DNA from: Flavobacterium sp. LMO8
GTDB lineage: Bacteria > Bacteroidota > Bacteroidia > Flavobacteriales > Flavobacteriaceae
Length of the DNA stretch: 64,000 nucleotides
Assembly: GCF_009495755.1 (NCBI RefSeq)
Contig: NZ_WIBJ01000015.1
Location: 1 to 64,000 of the forward strand
Direction of reading: 5' to 3'
The position numbers and the translations under genes are program-made. This document shows, piece after piece, positions 7,672 to 16,814 of the stretch. Below the pieces are notes generated by a model, which worked only from the letters and a program-made list of their open reading frames with translations, had not been told where the DNA came from and did not search any database. Position 1 is the stretch's first letter. Every line of letters begins with the position of its first letter.

Positions 7672-10053
7672 TTAATAATTAAATTTTAATTGAATTTGAA
7701 TGTTTCTACCCATTTCGTCTACAAAAAAGCGTTGACGATTTAGGTAATCTCGATACGTTGTGTTTCTTATGTTTTGTACACTGAAAGAAGTGGTTAAGCT
7801 GTTTTTTTTATTGATTTTAAATGTCATTTCACTATTTAAGTGCAACAAATGATAGCCTTTTGGTGGCGAACTAATATCAACCAAGACAGGAGTTAATGCA
7901 TCATCTACAACAATATTAGTTTCAAAATTGTAATTCGGGAATTGATTTTGTCTGAAAACCACTTCACTTTTTAATTCGGTTACGAAATTGAACCAAGATT
8001 CATCTTTATATTGAATTTTATTGTTGATGACAAATGGCGGCATATCAATTAAATACTCGTCAGTGCTTAGATTTTGCCCATTTACATAAGCCATGCCTAA
8101 TTCATGTGAAAAATGATTAGAAATTTCCCACTTGGTATTGACATCAAAACCGGTCAACAAAGCTTCTGTTTGCTTGAATTCCCAAACTGGAAAAGCACCG
8201 CGAATAGTGGTTTCAAAACCAATAGGTTGCAAATAATTGAAATTCGAAATTCGATTAATAAACGGATTAACTTGAATGCTGAACGATTTCCAATCTTTCT
8301 TAAAAGTCGTGTTGAATTTATAGGCCTGTTCTTTTTCCAAACGTAAATCACCTAATTCAATTTGACCAGTAGAATGATGCAATCCATCGCTAAATAATTC
8401 TGACGGATTTGGATTTCGAGAAGCTAAACTCGCATTTACTAACCATTCCAATTCATGATGAAATTGCTTTCTAAATCCGATGTTGGCTGTAATATTATGA
8501 TAATCAAAAGTTGGTTTTGTTAGCCATTGATTACCTTCTTCACCCACAATAAAATGTGAAAATTCAGCTTCATAACCACGCTCGTTCCATCTTGATTTCA
8601 AATAATATTTTGTTGCTTCGATAGTCGAAAAATCGTAACGAATTCCAGATTCTACAGAAGTAGCATTGTCAAATTTATAAACAGCAATACCATACAAACC
8701 TGCATCCAATTTCTCATAACTCGGAATTAACGGACGAACACCTGTTTCTGGATTAGCAAAATTGTTTTGGTAACCTAAATTCAAGCCTGATTTCAACTTT
8801 AAATTTCCAATAAACGTCTTATAATCCGCTAAAAAAGTATGTGTTGCTAATTGTAAATCCAATGCAGCTTTATCATTATTCGCGCTATTTCTTCTCACAT
8901 CAAATTCTAAACGATTATTGAATTGAAACGCATATTGTAAATCGATAGAAGCATTTTCACTTAACAATCTTTGGTAATTAATTTTTGCCAAATGATGTTG
9001 TACTTCTTGTTTAGGAGCATCAATTAAATAAGTAAAAGGTTCGATTACGTTTGGTTGTTGGTTGTTAATGGAGTTGTACAAATCGTTTACATTTCCAATA
9101 TGAGAAGCCCTAAGTATTCCAATTTGCGCATTGTAAAAACTGTACATCGCATTGAAACTATACTTTTCTTTAGCAAAACGAATGCCTCCCGAAAAATTTT
9201 GTTCGCGATTTCCTGAATTCGACAATACATAATCAGGCGTTTCTCTATCGCCTAAGTATTTAAAAGTTCCCAAAGCATTCCAACTCCACCCATAGCGATT
9301 TCCTTTTTGAAGACTTGAGCTCAAGCTTCCACCCATTCCGTTTGAGGCTAAGTTGAGAATTGTTTTTCCAACTAAAGTGTCTTTTTTCATCACTTCAGGT
9401 TCGATGACAACAATTCCACCAATAGCATCACCACCATATTGTAAAGCTGAAGCACCTTTAATCACCGTGATTTTTCCAGCCGCATTAATATCGAAATTAG
9501 GTGCGTGTTCCGTTCCCCACTGTTGGTCTTCCAATCGAACATTATTGTTGATAATTGGCACACGATTGCTATGCAAACCATTAATTACTGGTTTAACAAT
9601 AGTACTTCCGGTTTTTAAAATCGAAACGCCAGAAACTTCTTTTAAGGCTTCACCCAAGGTTTGATTGCTAAATTTTTCAATAGTAGCGCTTTTCAAGACT
9701 TGTTCATTACTACTTTCGCTTTTTGAATTCGAAAGTTGTTGAATGGTGATATCGTCTAATTTGGTAACATCTAATTTCAATTGACGATTGATAGTCAAAT
9801 CACTTGAAATTTCGATAGTTTCGGCAATAGCATGATAGCCTATAAACGAAATATAGAGTTTCTGTTTTCCTTTTGGAATGCCTGATATAACATAACTTCC
9901 ATTAACATCCGTAGAAGTAGTTTTATTAGCAATGTGTACGTGAGCATCTCTTAGTGGTAAGCCATTTTCATCTGAAATAACGCCAGTAATCGTAACTTGA
10001 GCGTATCCGAAAAAGCCAACCAAAAAGAAAAATAATATCGATATGAATCGCAT
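7672..10053 (-). CDS. TonB-dependent receptor with carboxypeptidase-like plug extension
   Basis: A 793-residue outer-membrane receptor. A signal peptide (ends near FGYAQ) is followed by a CarboxypepD_reg-like beta-sandwich (VTITGVISDENGLPLRDAHV). Next come a TonB plug (about residues 115-220, with GGDAIGGIVVIEP) and a 22-strand barrel ending in the aromatic-type C-terminus IQIQLKFNY. It is much shorter than SusC proteins and has no SusD neighbour, so it more probably imports a metal or siderophore-like ligand than a glycan. Its partners are a His/Cys-rich small protein just upstream and a lipoprotein just downstream, which favours a transition metal such as zinc or copper. The ligand is inference. 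Confidence 0.85.
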   Translation of the reverse strand: MRFISILFFFLVGFFGYAQVTITGVISDENGLPLRDAHVHIANKTTSTDVNGSYVISGIPKGKQKLYISFIGYHAIAETIEISSDLTINRQLKLDVTKLDDITIQQLSNSKSESSNEQVLKSATIEKFSNQTLGEALKEVSGVSILKTGSTIVKPVINGLHSNRVPIINNNVRLEDQQWGTEHAPNFDINAAGKITVIKGASALQYGGDAIGGIVVIEPEVMKKDTLVGKTILNLASNGMGGSLSSSLQKGNRYGWSWNALGTFKYLGDRETPDYVLSNSGNREQNFSGGIRFAKEKYSFNAMYSFYNAQIGILRASHIGNVNDLYNSINNQQPNVIEPFTYLIDAPKQEVQHHLAKINYQRLLSENASIDLQYAFQFNNRLEFDVRRNSANNDKAALDLQLATHTFLADYKTFIGNLKLKSGLNLGYQNNFANPETGVRPLIPSYEKLDAGLYGIAVYKFDNATSVESGIRYDFSTIEATKYYLKSRWNERGYEAEFSHFIVGEEGNQWLTKPTFDYHNITANIGFRKQFHHELEWLVNASLASRNPNPSELFSDGLHHSTGQIELGDLRLEKEQAYKFNTTFKKDWKSFSIQVNPFINRISNFNYLQPIGFETTIRGAFPVWEFKQTEALLTGFDVNTKWEISNHFSHELGMAYVNGQNLSTDEYLIDMPPFVINNKIQYKDESWFNFVTELKSEVVFRQNQFPNYNFETNIVVDDALTPVLVDISSPPKGYHLLHLNSEMTFKINKKNSLTTSFSVQNIRNTTYRDYLNRQRFFVDEMGRNIQIQLKFNY

Positions 10054-10117
10054 TTCTTTTAGTTTAAATGAAACAACAACGTATCATTATTTTTGATAAT
10101 GATGTCGTAATATATTT

Positions 10118-10441
10118 TTAAACTAAAGCTGGTGGACCACGAAGGTAGAACGAATTTCCTTCAAACGTAATGCTAGTTTCATTACTATTAAATTGATACG
10201 GAATTTCGTAAAACGAAGGAATAAAGTCAAAGTGTAAAACTTCTGGTGAAAGGAAAGCCGCGAATTTGAAATCACAAACAGGACAATCTTCGCTTTCGGT
10301 AAAAGTTTTTTTGGAAGTTTTAAAAGTCAAATGATGCGAATCATCGCAACATTCTGTTTTTAAATGGTGATCATGTGAAAAAGTGTGAATAGATTGATAA
10401 CTTACAGCAAATAATACTGCAAGCATCAAAAACAAATTCAT
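10118..10441 (-). CDS. Small His/Cys-rich exported protein, probable metal-related
   Basis: A 107-residue protein with one N-terminal hydrophobic helix. The His/Cys cluster HTFSHDHHLKTECCDDSHH follows, then CPVCDF, and it ends in the RGPPAL motif found in a widespread group of Bacteroidota proteins that precede TonB receptors. The Cys and His pattern suggests zinc or copper binding. I start it at ATG 10441. The longer GTG start at 10465 would overlap the -7 promoter element TATATTTG (10475-10468), and the hydrophobic segment begins at this Met. It heads the receptor-lipoprotein operon and could act as a periplasmic metal buffer or sensor. Confidence 0.7.
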   Translation of the reverse strand: MNLFLMLAVLFAVSYQSIHTFSHDHHLKTECCDDSHHLTFKTSKKTFTESEDCPVCDFKFAAFLSPEVLHFDFIPSFYEIPYQFNSNETSITFEGNSFYLRGPPALV

Positions 10442-10467
10442 ATGTAATAATTTCTTTTTCACCACTA

Positions 10468-10475
10468 CAAATATA
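10468..10475 (-). promoter_or_regulatory. TAnnTTTG promoter of the metal-receptor operon
   Basis: TATATTTG on the minus strand fits the Bacteroidota -7 consensus. Transcription would start near 10463, just before the chosen ATG. No good -33 TTTG at 19-20 bases was found. Confidence 0.5.
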
Positions 10476-10502
10476 CTGTATTTAGAACAAAGCCAAAAAA
10501 CA

Positions 10503-10660
10503 AACCACGAATTAACGAATTTTTAAGTTTTGATGACTTATTTCGTTAGTTCGTGATTATGTTGTGAAACACATAGAAACATAGAATTTAAGTTTGATGT
10601 GAACTTAAAAAAGTATAACATCCTTAATCTATTAAAATAAACTATGTGTCTATGTGTTTA
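10503..10660. repeat. Two imperfect inverted repeats between operons
   Basis: The first pair (10503-10519 with 10542-10558) is AACCACGAATTAACGAA against a 15/17 complementary copy. The second pair has AAACACATAGAAACATAG (10567-10584) against a near complement at 10643-10658. They look like the short dispersed repeats common between Flavobacterium genes and may also fold as terminators for asd. The gap holds no gene. Confidence 0.6.
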
Positions 10661-10663
10661 AAA

Positions 10664-11653
10664 TTACACCAAGTTATTTGCAACCAAATATTCCGCAATT
10701 TGAATCGTATTTGTTGCCGCTCCTTTTCTTAAGTTATCGGCAACAATCCACATATTAATGGTGTTGGGTTGGCTTTCATCTCTTCTAATTCTACCTACGA
10801 AAACATCATCTTTTCCTTGTGCGTAAATTGGCATTGGATAAGTAAACGTATCTAAATTATCTTGAACTGTTACGCCAGGTGTGTTGTGTAAAATTTCACG
10901 TACTTCGTTTACATCAAAATCATTTTCAAATTGAATATTTACTGCTTCACTGTGTCCGCCAACGACTGGAATACGAATTGCAGTTGCTGTAACGGCAATA
11001 GTGTTATCGTTTAAGATTTTTTGTGTTTCACGAACCAATTTCATTTCTTCTTTGGTGTAACCGTTTGCTTCAAAACTATCACATTGTGGAATGGCATTTC
11101 TGTGAATTGGATATTTGTATGCCATTTCATCTTGAATACCAGCGTATTCGTTTTCTAACTGACGTACGGCTTTTACTCCCGTTCCTGTAATGGATTGGTA
11201 AGTAGAAACAACAATACGTTTGATATCATATTTTGCGTGTAAAGGTGCTAAAGCCATTACCATTTGAATCGTAGAACAGTTTGGATTCGCAATAATTTTA
11301 TCTTCTTTAGTTAAAACCGATGCATTGATTTCTGGAACGACTAATTTTTTAGTAGCATCCATACGCCATGCAGAAGAATTATCGATAACTGTTGTGCCTG
11401 CTTCAGCAAATTTTGGAGCCCATTCTAAGGAAGTTTCTCCACCTGCCGAAAACAAAGCAATCTCTGGTTTCATATCTACAGCGGTTTGTAAACCAACCAC
11501 TTTATAGGAGTTCCCTTTCCATTCGATTTCTTTCCCTACTGATTTTTCAGAAGCAACTGGAATTAACTCCGTTACTGGAAAATTACGTTCTGCTAATACT
11601 TGAAGCATTATTTCGCCTACCATTCCGGTAGCGCCAACTACGGCTACTCTCAT
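10664..11653 (-). CDS. asd: Aspartate-semialdehyde dehydrogenase
   Basis: Reduces beta-aspartyl phosphate to aspartate semialdehyde with NADPH in the cytoplasm, feeding lysine/diaminopimelate, threonine and methionine synthesis. The Rossmann motif GATGMVG is at residues 7-13, the catalytic Cys126 in NPNCST, and the general base His234 in GGHSEAV. Length (329) is standard for the bacterial family. It is monocistronic, with a TATTTTTG -7 element at 11682-11675. Confidence 0.95.
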   Translation of the reverse strand: MRVAVVGATGMVGEIMLQVLAERNFPVTELIPVASEKSVGKEIEWKGNSYKVVGLQTAVDMKPEIALFSAGGETSLEWAPKFAEAGTTVIDNSSAWRMDATKKLVVPEINASVLTKEDKIIANPNCSTIQMVMALAPLHAKYDIKRIVVSTYQSITGTGVKAVRQLENEYAGIQDEMAYKYPIHRNAIPQCDSFEANGYTKEEMKLVRETQKILNDNTIAVTATAIRIPVVGGHSEAVNIQFENDFDVNEVREILHNTPGVTVQDNLDTFTYPMPIYAQGKDDVFVGRIRRDESQPNTINMWIVADNLRKGAATNTIQIAEYLVANNLV

Positions 11654-11674
11654 TGTGTGTGTTATTTAATGCTG

Positions 11675-11682
11675 CAAAAATA
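11675..11682 (-). promoter_or_regulatory. Promoter -7 element of asd
   Basis: TATTTTTG on the minus strand, with a TTTG about 21 bases further upstream. This fits the Bacteroidota promoter pattern and lies 21 bases before the start codon. Confidence 0.5.
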
Positions 11683-11837
11683 TAGAATATTCAAACGACT
11701 TAGCAAATATTGATGAAATTATAACAAAAGTTTTGATTTGTAACAGGAATGTAAAAAACACTCCGGTATGTCGTGTGTAGATTGTAAATTTTTACTGTCA
11801 ACTTTTTAAATTCATCTGTTTTTTGCAACGGATTTTT

Positions 11838-12047
11838 TTACTTAATATTAAAAATATCTTTAAATATTTGTATTATGTCAATTTTATTAATCAAGCCCAT
11901 AAATCCTAAATAAATAAAACCTAAACTACCAATAATCCCTTTAAAGTTGGTATTTGACATAGGTGATGGCTTTTTGTATATATAATACATTAAATAACCT
12001 CCAAAAACTAGAATTACAAGACTTATTACTGAATTACCTAAATTCAT
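11838..12047 (-). CDS. Small membrane protein with two TM helices (uncharacterised)
   Basis: A 69-residue protein. Residues about 5-26 (VISLVILVFGGYLMYYIY) and about 38-58 (GIIGSLGFIYLGFMGLI) are membrane-spanning, separated by a short polar loop KPSPMSNTNFK. No family recognised. The ATG follows an A-rich stretch, as is usual here. It stands alone between asd and mscL; 11683-11837 holds nothing I can identify. Confidence 0.55.
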   Translation of the reverse strand: MNLGNSVISLVILVFGGYLMYYIYKKPSPMSNTNFKGIIGSLGFIYLGFMGLINKIDIIQIFKDIFNIK

Positions 12048-12133
12048 ATTTTTTATTAATTATTATATTCCGATGGCGCCGAATCGTATTTCGTGCCAAA
12101 ACTTAAACTAACACAAATCTAATCAATTTCAAT

Positions 12134-12162
12134 CAAAAAAATACCCCGACGAATCGGGGTTT
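12134..12162 (-). terminator. Intrinsic terminator of mscL
   Basis: ACCCCGA, loop CGAA, TCGGGGT. On the minus strand the stem is followed by ATTTTTTT. Confidence 0.85.
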
Positions 12163-12192
12163 AATTTAGCATATATAATGTAGCGGTATTGA

Positions 12193-12570
12193 CTATTTTT
12201 TCAATAAATCTCTAATTTCAGCTAACAATTGCTCTTGTGTAGGTCCTGTTGGAGCCGCTGGAGCTGGTTCTTGCTTTTTCTTCATGCTGTTCATTGCTTT
12301 TACTAATAAAAAGATAACAAAGGCAATAACTAAGAAACTAATAACAGCTGCTAAAAATTTACCGTATAAAATACCACCATCGGTTTTTAATCCGGCTAAA
12401 TCTTCAACTTGAGCTGCTTTTAAGGCTGGGTTTAATAAGGCTGGTGTTATTACATCTGAAACCAAGGAGTTTACAATCGCTCCAAATGAAGCTCCAATAA
12501 TTACTCCGACAGCCAAGTCCATTGCGTTACCTTTAGCAATAAAATCTTTAAATTCTGAAATCATTCCCAT
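12193..12570 (-). CDS. mscL: Large-conductance mechanosensitive channel MscL
   Basis: An inner-membrane channel that opens under hypo-osmotic shock to release solutes. The N-terminal helix is EFKDFIAKGNAMDLAVGVIIG, the start of TM1 with the conserved FIxxGNxxDLAVG signature. TM2 lies at about residues 70-95. A charged C-terminal bundle (QEQLLAEIRDLLKK) follows a Pro/Ala linker. Length (125) is typical. The start could be either Met1 or Met3. It has its own terminator. Confidence 0.95.
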   Translation of the reverse strand: MGMISEFKDFIAKGNAMDLAVGVIIGASFGAIVNSLVSDVITPALLNPALKAAQVEDLAGLKTDGGILYGKFLAAVISFLVIAFVIFLLVKAMNSMKKKQEPAPAAPTGPTQEQLLAEIRDLLKK

Positions 12571-12635
12571 AGTTTTAATTTTAAGAGTTAGTTTTAATTT
12601 AAGTATAACGAATATACAAAATTTAAAACAAGTTG

Positions 12636-15080
12636 TTAATTTTTATAAAAAATTCGCTTCACACGTTGCGAAATCCCAGTCAGAATTTCATAAGGTATCG
12701 TGCCAATAACACTTGCCATCTCTGTTACTTTTGGATTTTTTCCAAAAACAATCACTTCATCTCCGGTATTGCAGGAAATATTCGTAACATCCACCATCAT
12801 CATGTCCATACAAATGGAACCTAAGATAGTCGCTTTTTGATTATTGATGGTAACAAATCCTTTCTCATTGCCCCAAGCTCTTCTGATGCCATCGGCATAA
12901 CCAATTGGTATCGTAGCAACTTTCATTTTTTGAGTCACTCGAAATCTTAGGCTGTAACCAATGCTTTCTTCGGCTGAAACTTCTCTTATTTGAGAAATGA
13001 TCGTTTTTAAAGTGCTTACATTTTCCAACACTTTCAATTCTTGTTCCGAATTTCCAATACCATACAAACCAATGCCTAATCGCACCATTTCCATCTGTTT
13101 TTTCGAATAATTGAAAATTCCAGACGTGTTTAAAATATGGCGAATCGGTTTTGACGGCAATACGTTCTCTAATTTCGAATACATCGCATCAAAGCGTTGA
13201 AATTGCAATTTTGTAAAATCGTCGAATTGCAAATCATCACTTGCGGCTAAATGCGAAAACACACTTTTCACCTTAACAAAATTGTTGTTTTTTAATAACG
13301 AACACAATTCGTCTATCAAATGCGGTTCAAATCCCAAGCGATGCATTCCAGTATCCAATTTAATATGAATCGGGTAGTGGGAAATATTTTGGTGTTGGGC
13401 AATTTTTAAAAACGCTTGTAAACCCGTAATCGAATAAATTTCAGGCTCTAAATTATAAGCAATCATAGCTCTAAAACTATTGTTTTCAGGATTTAAAACC
13501 ATAATTGGAGTCGTAATTCCGGCTTTTCGTAATTCGATACCTTCATCGGCAAACGCAACACCTAAATAATCGACTTTATGATGTTCGAGCAATTTCGCAA
13601 TTTCATAACCACCATTTCCGTAGCCAAACGCTTTTACCATCACCATGATTTTGGTGTCGTGCTTCAGTTTGGATTTGTAGAAATTCAGATTGTAACTAAT
13701 CGCATCGAGATTGATTTCTAAAATGGTTTCGTGATTTTTCTCTTCCAACAAAACCACAATTTCATGAAAGTTGAAACCACGTGCCCCTTTTACTAAGATG
13801 GTTTCGTTTTGAAACGATTGCGTATTGAATTGTTGTAAAAATTCTTGCGTAGTGGCAAACGAAATCACATTGGGTAAATCGTTTAATTGTTTTCCAACGG
13901 TTTCGCCAATGGTTATAATGCGCTCGATTTTATTTTTCGAAAGCAATTGTTTTACCTGATTGTAAAGTGTTTCAACAGCTACTCCGCTCGTGAAAATATC
14001 AGATAAAATAATCGTTTTTTTATCGTGTAATTTTTGTTGTTCTAAGAAATCTAATGCAATTTTCAACGATTGATAATCCACAGAATAACTGTCATCTATT
14101 ACCAAACAATTATTGATGCCTTTTATAGCTTGAAGTCTTAATTCTACTGGGTATAATTCCGCAACTCGATGTTGTATAAACGTAATTTCTTCGCCTAAAA
14201 ACAACATGAAATTCACGCAAGTAATTACATTTTCAATTGAAATTTCATCTAAAAACGGAACAGTTACGCTAAATGATTTGTTTTCATTTTTGAAAGTTAA
14301 TTCGGTTTTACCATGTTCATTTTTCTTCGAAACGAAAAGATTTGCACTTTCATCTGTAAAACTCCAAGTGTGTTTTTGACTGTTTTTTGGAAGTAAAACT
14401 TCAATTTCAGCATTCTTTTCTAATAAAATATCGGAACAATTTTCGAAAAGTTTGATTTTCTCTTTGATTTTGGCTGCGCGATTTGGGAAACCTTCATCGT
14501 GAACCGAACCAATATTCGTTAAAATGCCATATTTCGGTTGGATGATGTGTTCTAAATTTGACATTTCATTCGGTAACGAAATTCCAGCTTCAAAAATTCC
14601 TAAATCATAATTTCCCTCAATGGCTAAAATCGATAAAGGAACTCCGACTTGCGAATTATAACTTTTCGGATTTCGAACAATCAAGTGATTCGGACTCAAT
14701 AGGAAATTCAGCCATTCTTTTACGATGGTTTTTCCGTTGCTTCCGGTAATTCCCACAAATGGAAAATCGAATTGTTTTCGATACCCAATCGCAGTTTTTT
14801 GCAAAGCTTTTAACGAATTTTCAACGATGATGAAATTCGCTTTTTCGTACAAATGTTCTGGAATATATTCAACCACAAAATAGCGAACACCTTTTGCAAT
14901 CAACTCTTCCAAATACAAATGCGCATCGTGATTTTGTCCTTTGATGGCAAAAAACAGAGTGTTGCTTCCATTTTGTAACGAACGGCTGTCAATCGAAATG
15001 TGACTTGCGGTAAACTCAGTCGAATTTCCGTGAAAAACGCCTTTACAAAACGAAATAATATGAGAAAGGTTGAGGTTCAA
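12636..15080 (-). CDS. Bifunctional MurF ligase / alanine racemase
   Basis: An 814-residue fusion for peptidoglycan precursor synthesis in the cytoplasm. Residues about 1-440 are UDP-MurNAc-tripeptide:D-Ala-D-Ala ligase (MurF) with the ATP loop GITGSNGKT. Residues about 445-814 are alanine racemase, with the PLP lysine in MVKAFGYG near residue 480 and the opposite catalytic Tyr in IGYSLRFRV. This makes D-Ala and adds the dipeptide in one polypeptide, a known arrangement in Bacteroidota. The usual MurF catalytic lysine region should be checked, because in some fusions the ligase half is divergent. It follows tdk by one base, so the two are one operon. Confidence 0.92.
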   Translation of the reverse strand: MNLNLSHIISFCKGVFHGNSTEFTASHISIDSRSLQNGSNTLFFAIKGQNHDAHLYLEELIAKGVRYFVVEYIPEHLYEKANFIIVENSLKALQKTAIGYRKQFDFPFVGITGSNGKTIVKEWLNFLLSPNHLIVRNPKSYNSQVGVPLSILAIEGNYDLGIFEAGISLPNEMSNLEHIIQPKYGILTNIGSVHDEGFPNRAAKIKEKIKLFENCSDILLEKNAEIEVLLPKNSQKHTWSFTDESANLFVSKKNEHGKTELTFKNENKSFSVTVPFLDEISIENVITCVNFMLFLGEEITFIQHRVAELYPVELRLQAIKGINNCLVIDDSYSVDYQSLKIALDFLEQQKLHDKKTIILSDIFTSGVAVETLYNQVKQLLSKNKIERIITIGETVGKQLNDLPNVISFATTQEFLQQFNTQSFQNETILVKGARGFNFHEIVVLLEEKNHETILEINLDAISYNLNFYKSKLKHDTKIMVMVKAFGYGNGGYEIAKLLEHHKVDYLGVAFADEGIELRKAGITTPIMVLNPENNSFRAMIAYNLEPEIYSITGLQAFLKIAQHQNISHYPIHIKLDTGMHRLGFEPHLIDELCSLLKNNNFVKVKSVFSHLAASDDLQFDDFTKLQFQRFDAMYSKLENVLPSKPIRHILNTSGIFNYSKKQMEMVRLGIGLYGIGNSEQELKVLENVSTLKTIISQIREVSAEESIGYSLRFRVTQKMKVATIPIGYADGIRRAWGNEKGFVTINNQKATILGSICMDMMMVDVTNISCNTGDEVIVFGKNPKVTEMASVIGTIPYEILTGISQRVKRIFYKN

Positions 15081-15081
15081 T

Positions 15082-15714
15082 TTATTGATTATCGTCTTTT
15101 TGCTTGTTTACAATTTCAACATCTTTTACTTCCATGTTTTCACGCATGGCTTTAAAATAGGCTGCACGACTTAGTGGCTCGTATTCTTCGGTTTCACCAA
15201 GCATTACCAGTCTTTTATCATCCGATTTTCTAAAACTATAATGCGCTAAATTTCCAGTGCGTGTACAAACCGCATGTACTTTTGTAACATATTCAGCTGT
15301 AGCCATTAGTGCCGGCATTGGTCCGAAAGGATTTCCTTTAAAATCCATATCCAATCCAGCCACAATCACTCGAATTCCTGAATTTGCTAAATCATTACAA
15401 ACGGCAACAATTTCTTCGTCGAAAAATTGGGCTTCGTCAATACCTACTACATCGCAACCTTGTGCTAAAATTCGAATATTTTGAGCAATTGGCACAGGCG
15501 TAGAACGAATTTCATTTTTGTTGTGCGAAACTACCATTTCATCGTCATATCGAGTATCGACAGCCGGTTTGAAGATTTCTACTTTTTGTTTGGCAAACTG
15601 AGCGCGTTTTAGGCGGCGAATCAATTCTTCGGTTTTACCCGAAAACATGGAGCCACAAATTACTTCAATCCAGCCAAATTGTTCTTGTTGATTTACGGTA
15701 TTTTCGAGAAACAT
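15082..15714 (-). CDS. tdk: Thymidine kinase (type II)
   Basis: Phosphorylates thymidine to dTMP for salvage. The P-loop GSMFSGKT is at residues 21-28, the Walker B-like GIDEAQFF follows, and the base-binding lasso is toward the C-terminus. Of the structural-zinc Cys residues of type II kinases, only one (in HAVCTRTG) is visible. The expected second pair appears absent, as in some relatives. Length (210) is normal. It is the first gene of the tdk-murF/alr operon. Confidence 0.93.
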   Translation of the reverse strand: MFLENTVNQQEQFGWIEVICGSMFSGKTEELIRRLKRAQFAKQKVEIFKPAVDTRYDDEMVVSHNKNEIRSTPVPIAQNIRILAQGCDVVGIDEAQFFDEEIVAVCNDLANSGIRVIVAGLDMDFKGNPFGPMPALMATAEYVTKVHAVCTRTGNLAHYSFRKSDDKRLVMLGETEEYEPLSRAAYFKAMRENMEVKDVEIVNKQKDDNQ

Positions 15715-15749
15715 TTTGTATCTTTCGTACGTTAAAAATTATTTTCTGC

Positions 15750-15774
15750 TACATTTGTAAGCAAAACAAAAATA
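15750..15774. promoter_or_regulatory. Divergent TAnnTTTG promoters
   Basis: TACATTTG at 15750-15757 points right toward the acidic protein gene. TATTTTTG at 15774-15767 points left toward tdk. The two -7 elements interleave within 25 bases, so the divergent units probably share control or exclude each other. Confidence 0.55.
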
Positions 15775-15815
15775 GTAAAAAACAATCGATATAGTAAACG
15801 CTACAGCCTAAAGTT

Positions 15816-16727
15816 ATGAAGAAAAGAATATCCGCTGAATTAATCAGTATTGCGCACCGAATTTTAAAGTTAAAAAACCATTCAGAAACCGTTCAATTAC
15901 AGCAAGAAGCTAAAAATTTGTACGATCAATTGACGATTTTACGTTTTTATGAAGAGAATTTCGAATTGGTAAAAAACGAAATTTCGGAAGAAGTTTTAGC
16001 TGAAAAATTAGAAGCTAAACCAACCGAAGTTTTCGATGCACCTATTCAGGATAAATTCGTTGAAACTCCAGCGGAAGTTGCAATTGAATCTTCTCCAGAA
16101 ATTGAAGAAACGAAATCTGAACCCATAGCGGAAGAAAAAGTCGTAATTGCAGAATTAATTGTCGAAGATGATGATGAAGAGGAAGAAATAATCAAAGAAG
16201 AACCAGTTGCCGAAACTCCAAAAGCAGAAGAACCAGCGAAACAAATTTCGTTTGAAGATTTATTAGTACACGATTACAAAGAATTAGATTTTGTAAAAGT
16301 TGAAGATGTTCCAGTTGAAGTTGAAAAAGCAAACGAAACTATTTTTGAAGCTGTAACTCCAATTGAAGAAGTTAAGGAAGAAATTCAACCAGAACCTGTA
16401 GTGGCTGAAACGCCAAAAGTATTGGAAGAAGAAGTAAAAGCAACTTTCGAAAAAGTAAGCCAAGAGCCAAAAATAAGCTCATTAAACGACAGATTAAACA
16501 AAACGATTTCTTTTGGTTTGAACGATAGAATCGGATTTGAAAAGAAATTATTTGGCGGAAGTTCGGACGATTTTAATCGTGTAATTTCGCAATTAAATAC
16601 GTTTGATAGTTTTGAAGAAGCAAAATCTTTTGTTTTGGATTTCGTAAAACCGGATTACAATAATTGGGAAGGCAACGAAGAATTCGAAACGCGTTTCATG
16701 GAAATTGTGGAGAAGAAGTTTTATTGA
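15816..16727 (+). CDS. Acidic flavobacterial protein of unknown function
   Basis: 303 residues with conserved ends and a low-complexity middle. The N-terminus (about 1-65) is helical and charged, starting MKKRISAELISIAHRILKLK. Residues about 65-225 are Glu/Pro/Val-rich (repeated EEP/VAET/PVE) and surely disordered. The C-terminal about 75 residues (SLNDRLNKTISFGLNDRIGF through the end) form a conserved helical block seen in other flavobacteria. There is no signal peptide, so it is probably cytoplasmic. No function is known to me. It is transcribed divergently from tdk and is 88 bases from pepP. Confidence 0.75.
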   Translation: MKKRISAELISIAHRILKLKNHSETVQLQQEAKNLYDQLTILRFYEENFELVKNEISEEVLAEKLEAKPTEVFDAPIQDKFVETPAEVAIESSPEIEETKSEPIAEEKVVIAELIVEDDDEEEEIIKEEPVAETPKAEEPAKQISFEDLLVHDYKELDFVKVEDVPVEVEKANETIFEAVTPIEEVKEEIQPEPVVAETPKVLEEEVKATFEKVSQEPKISSLNDRLNKTISFGLNDRIGFEKKLFGGSSDDFNRVISQLNTFDSFEEAKSFVLDFVKPDYNNWEGNEEFETRFMEIVEKKFY

Positions 16728-16814
16728 AATATCTTTTTACAAATCTTAATCTTGAATTAAGATTTTATTTTCTTCAGTTTCACTAAAATTTAATTTAATA
16801 TATTATTACATATC

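Noticed and set aside
7672-10053. SusC-type glycan receptor
   Set aside because: Too short, no SusD partner, and its neighbour is a His/Cys-rich protein.
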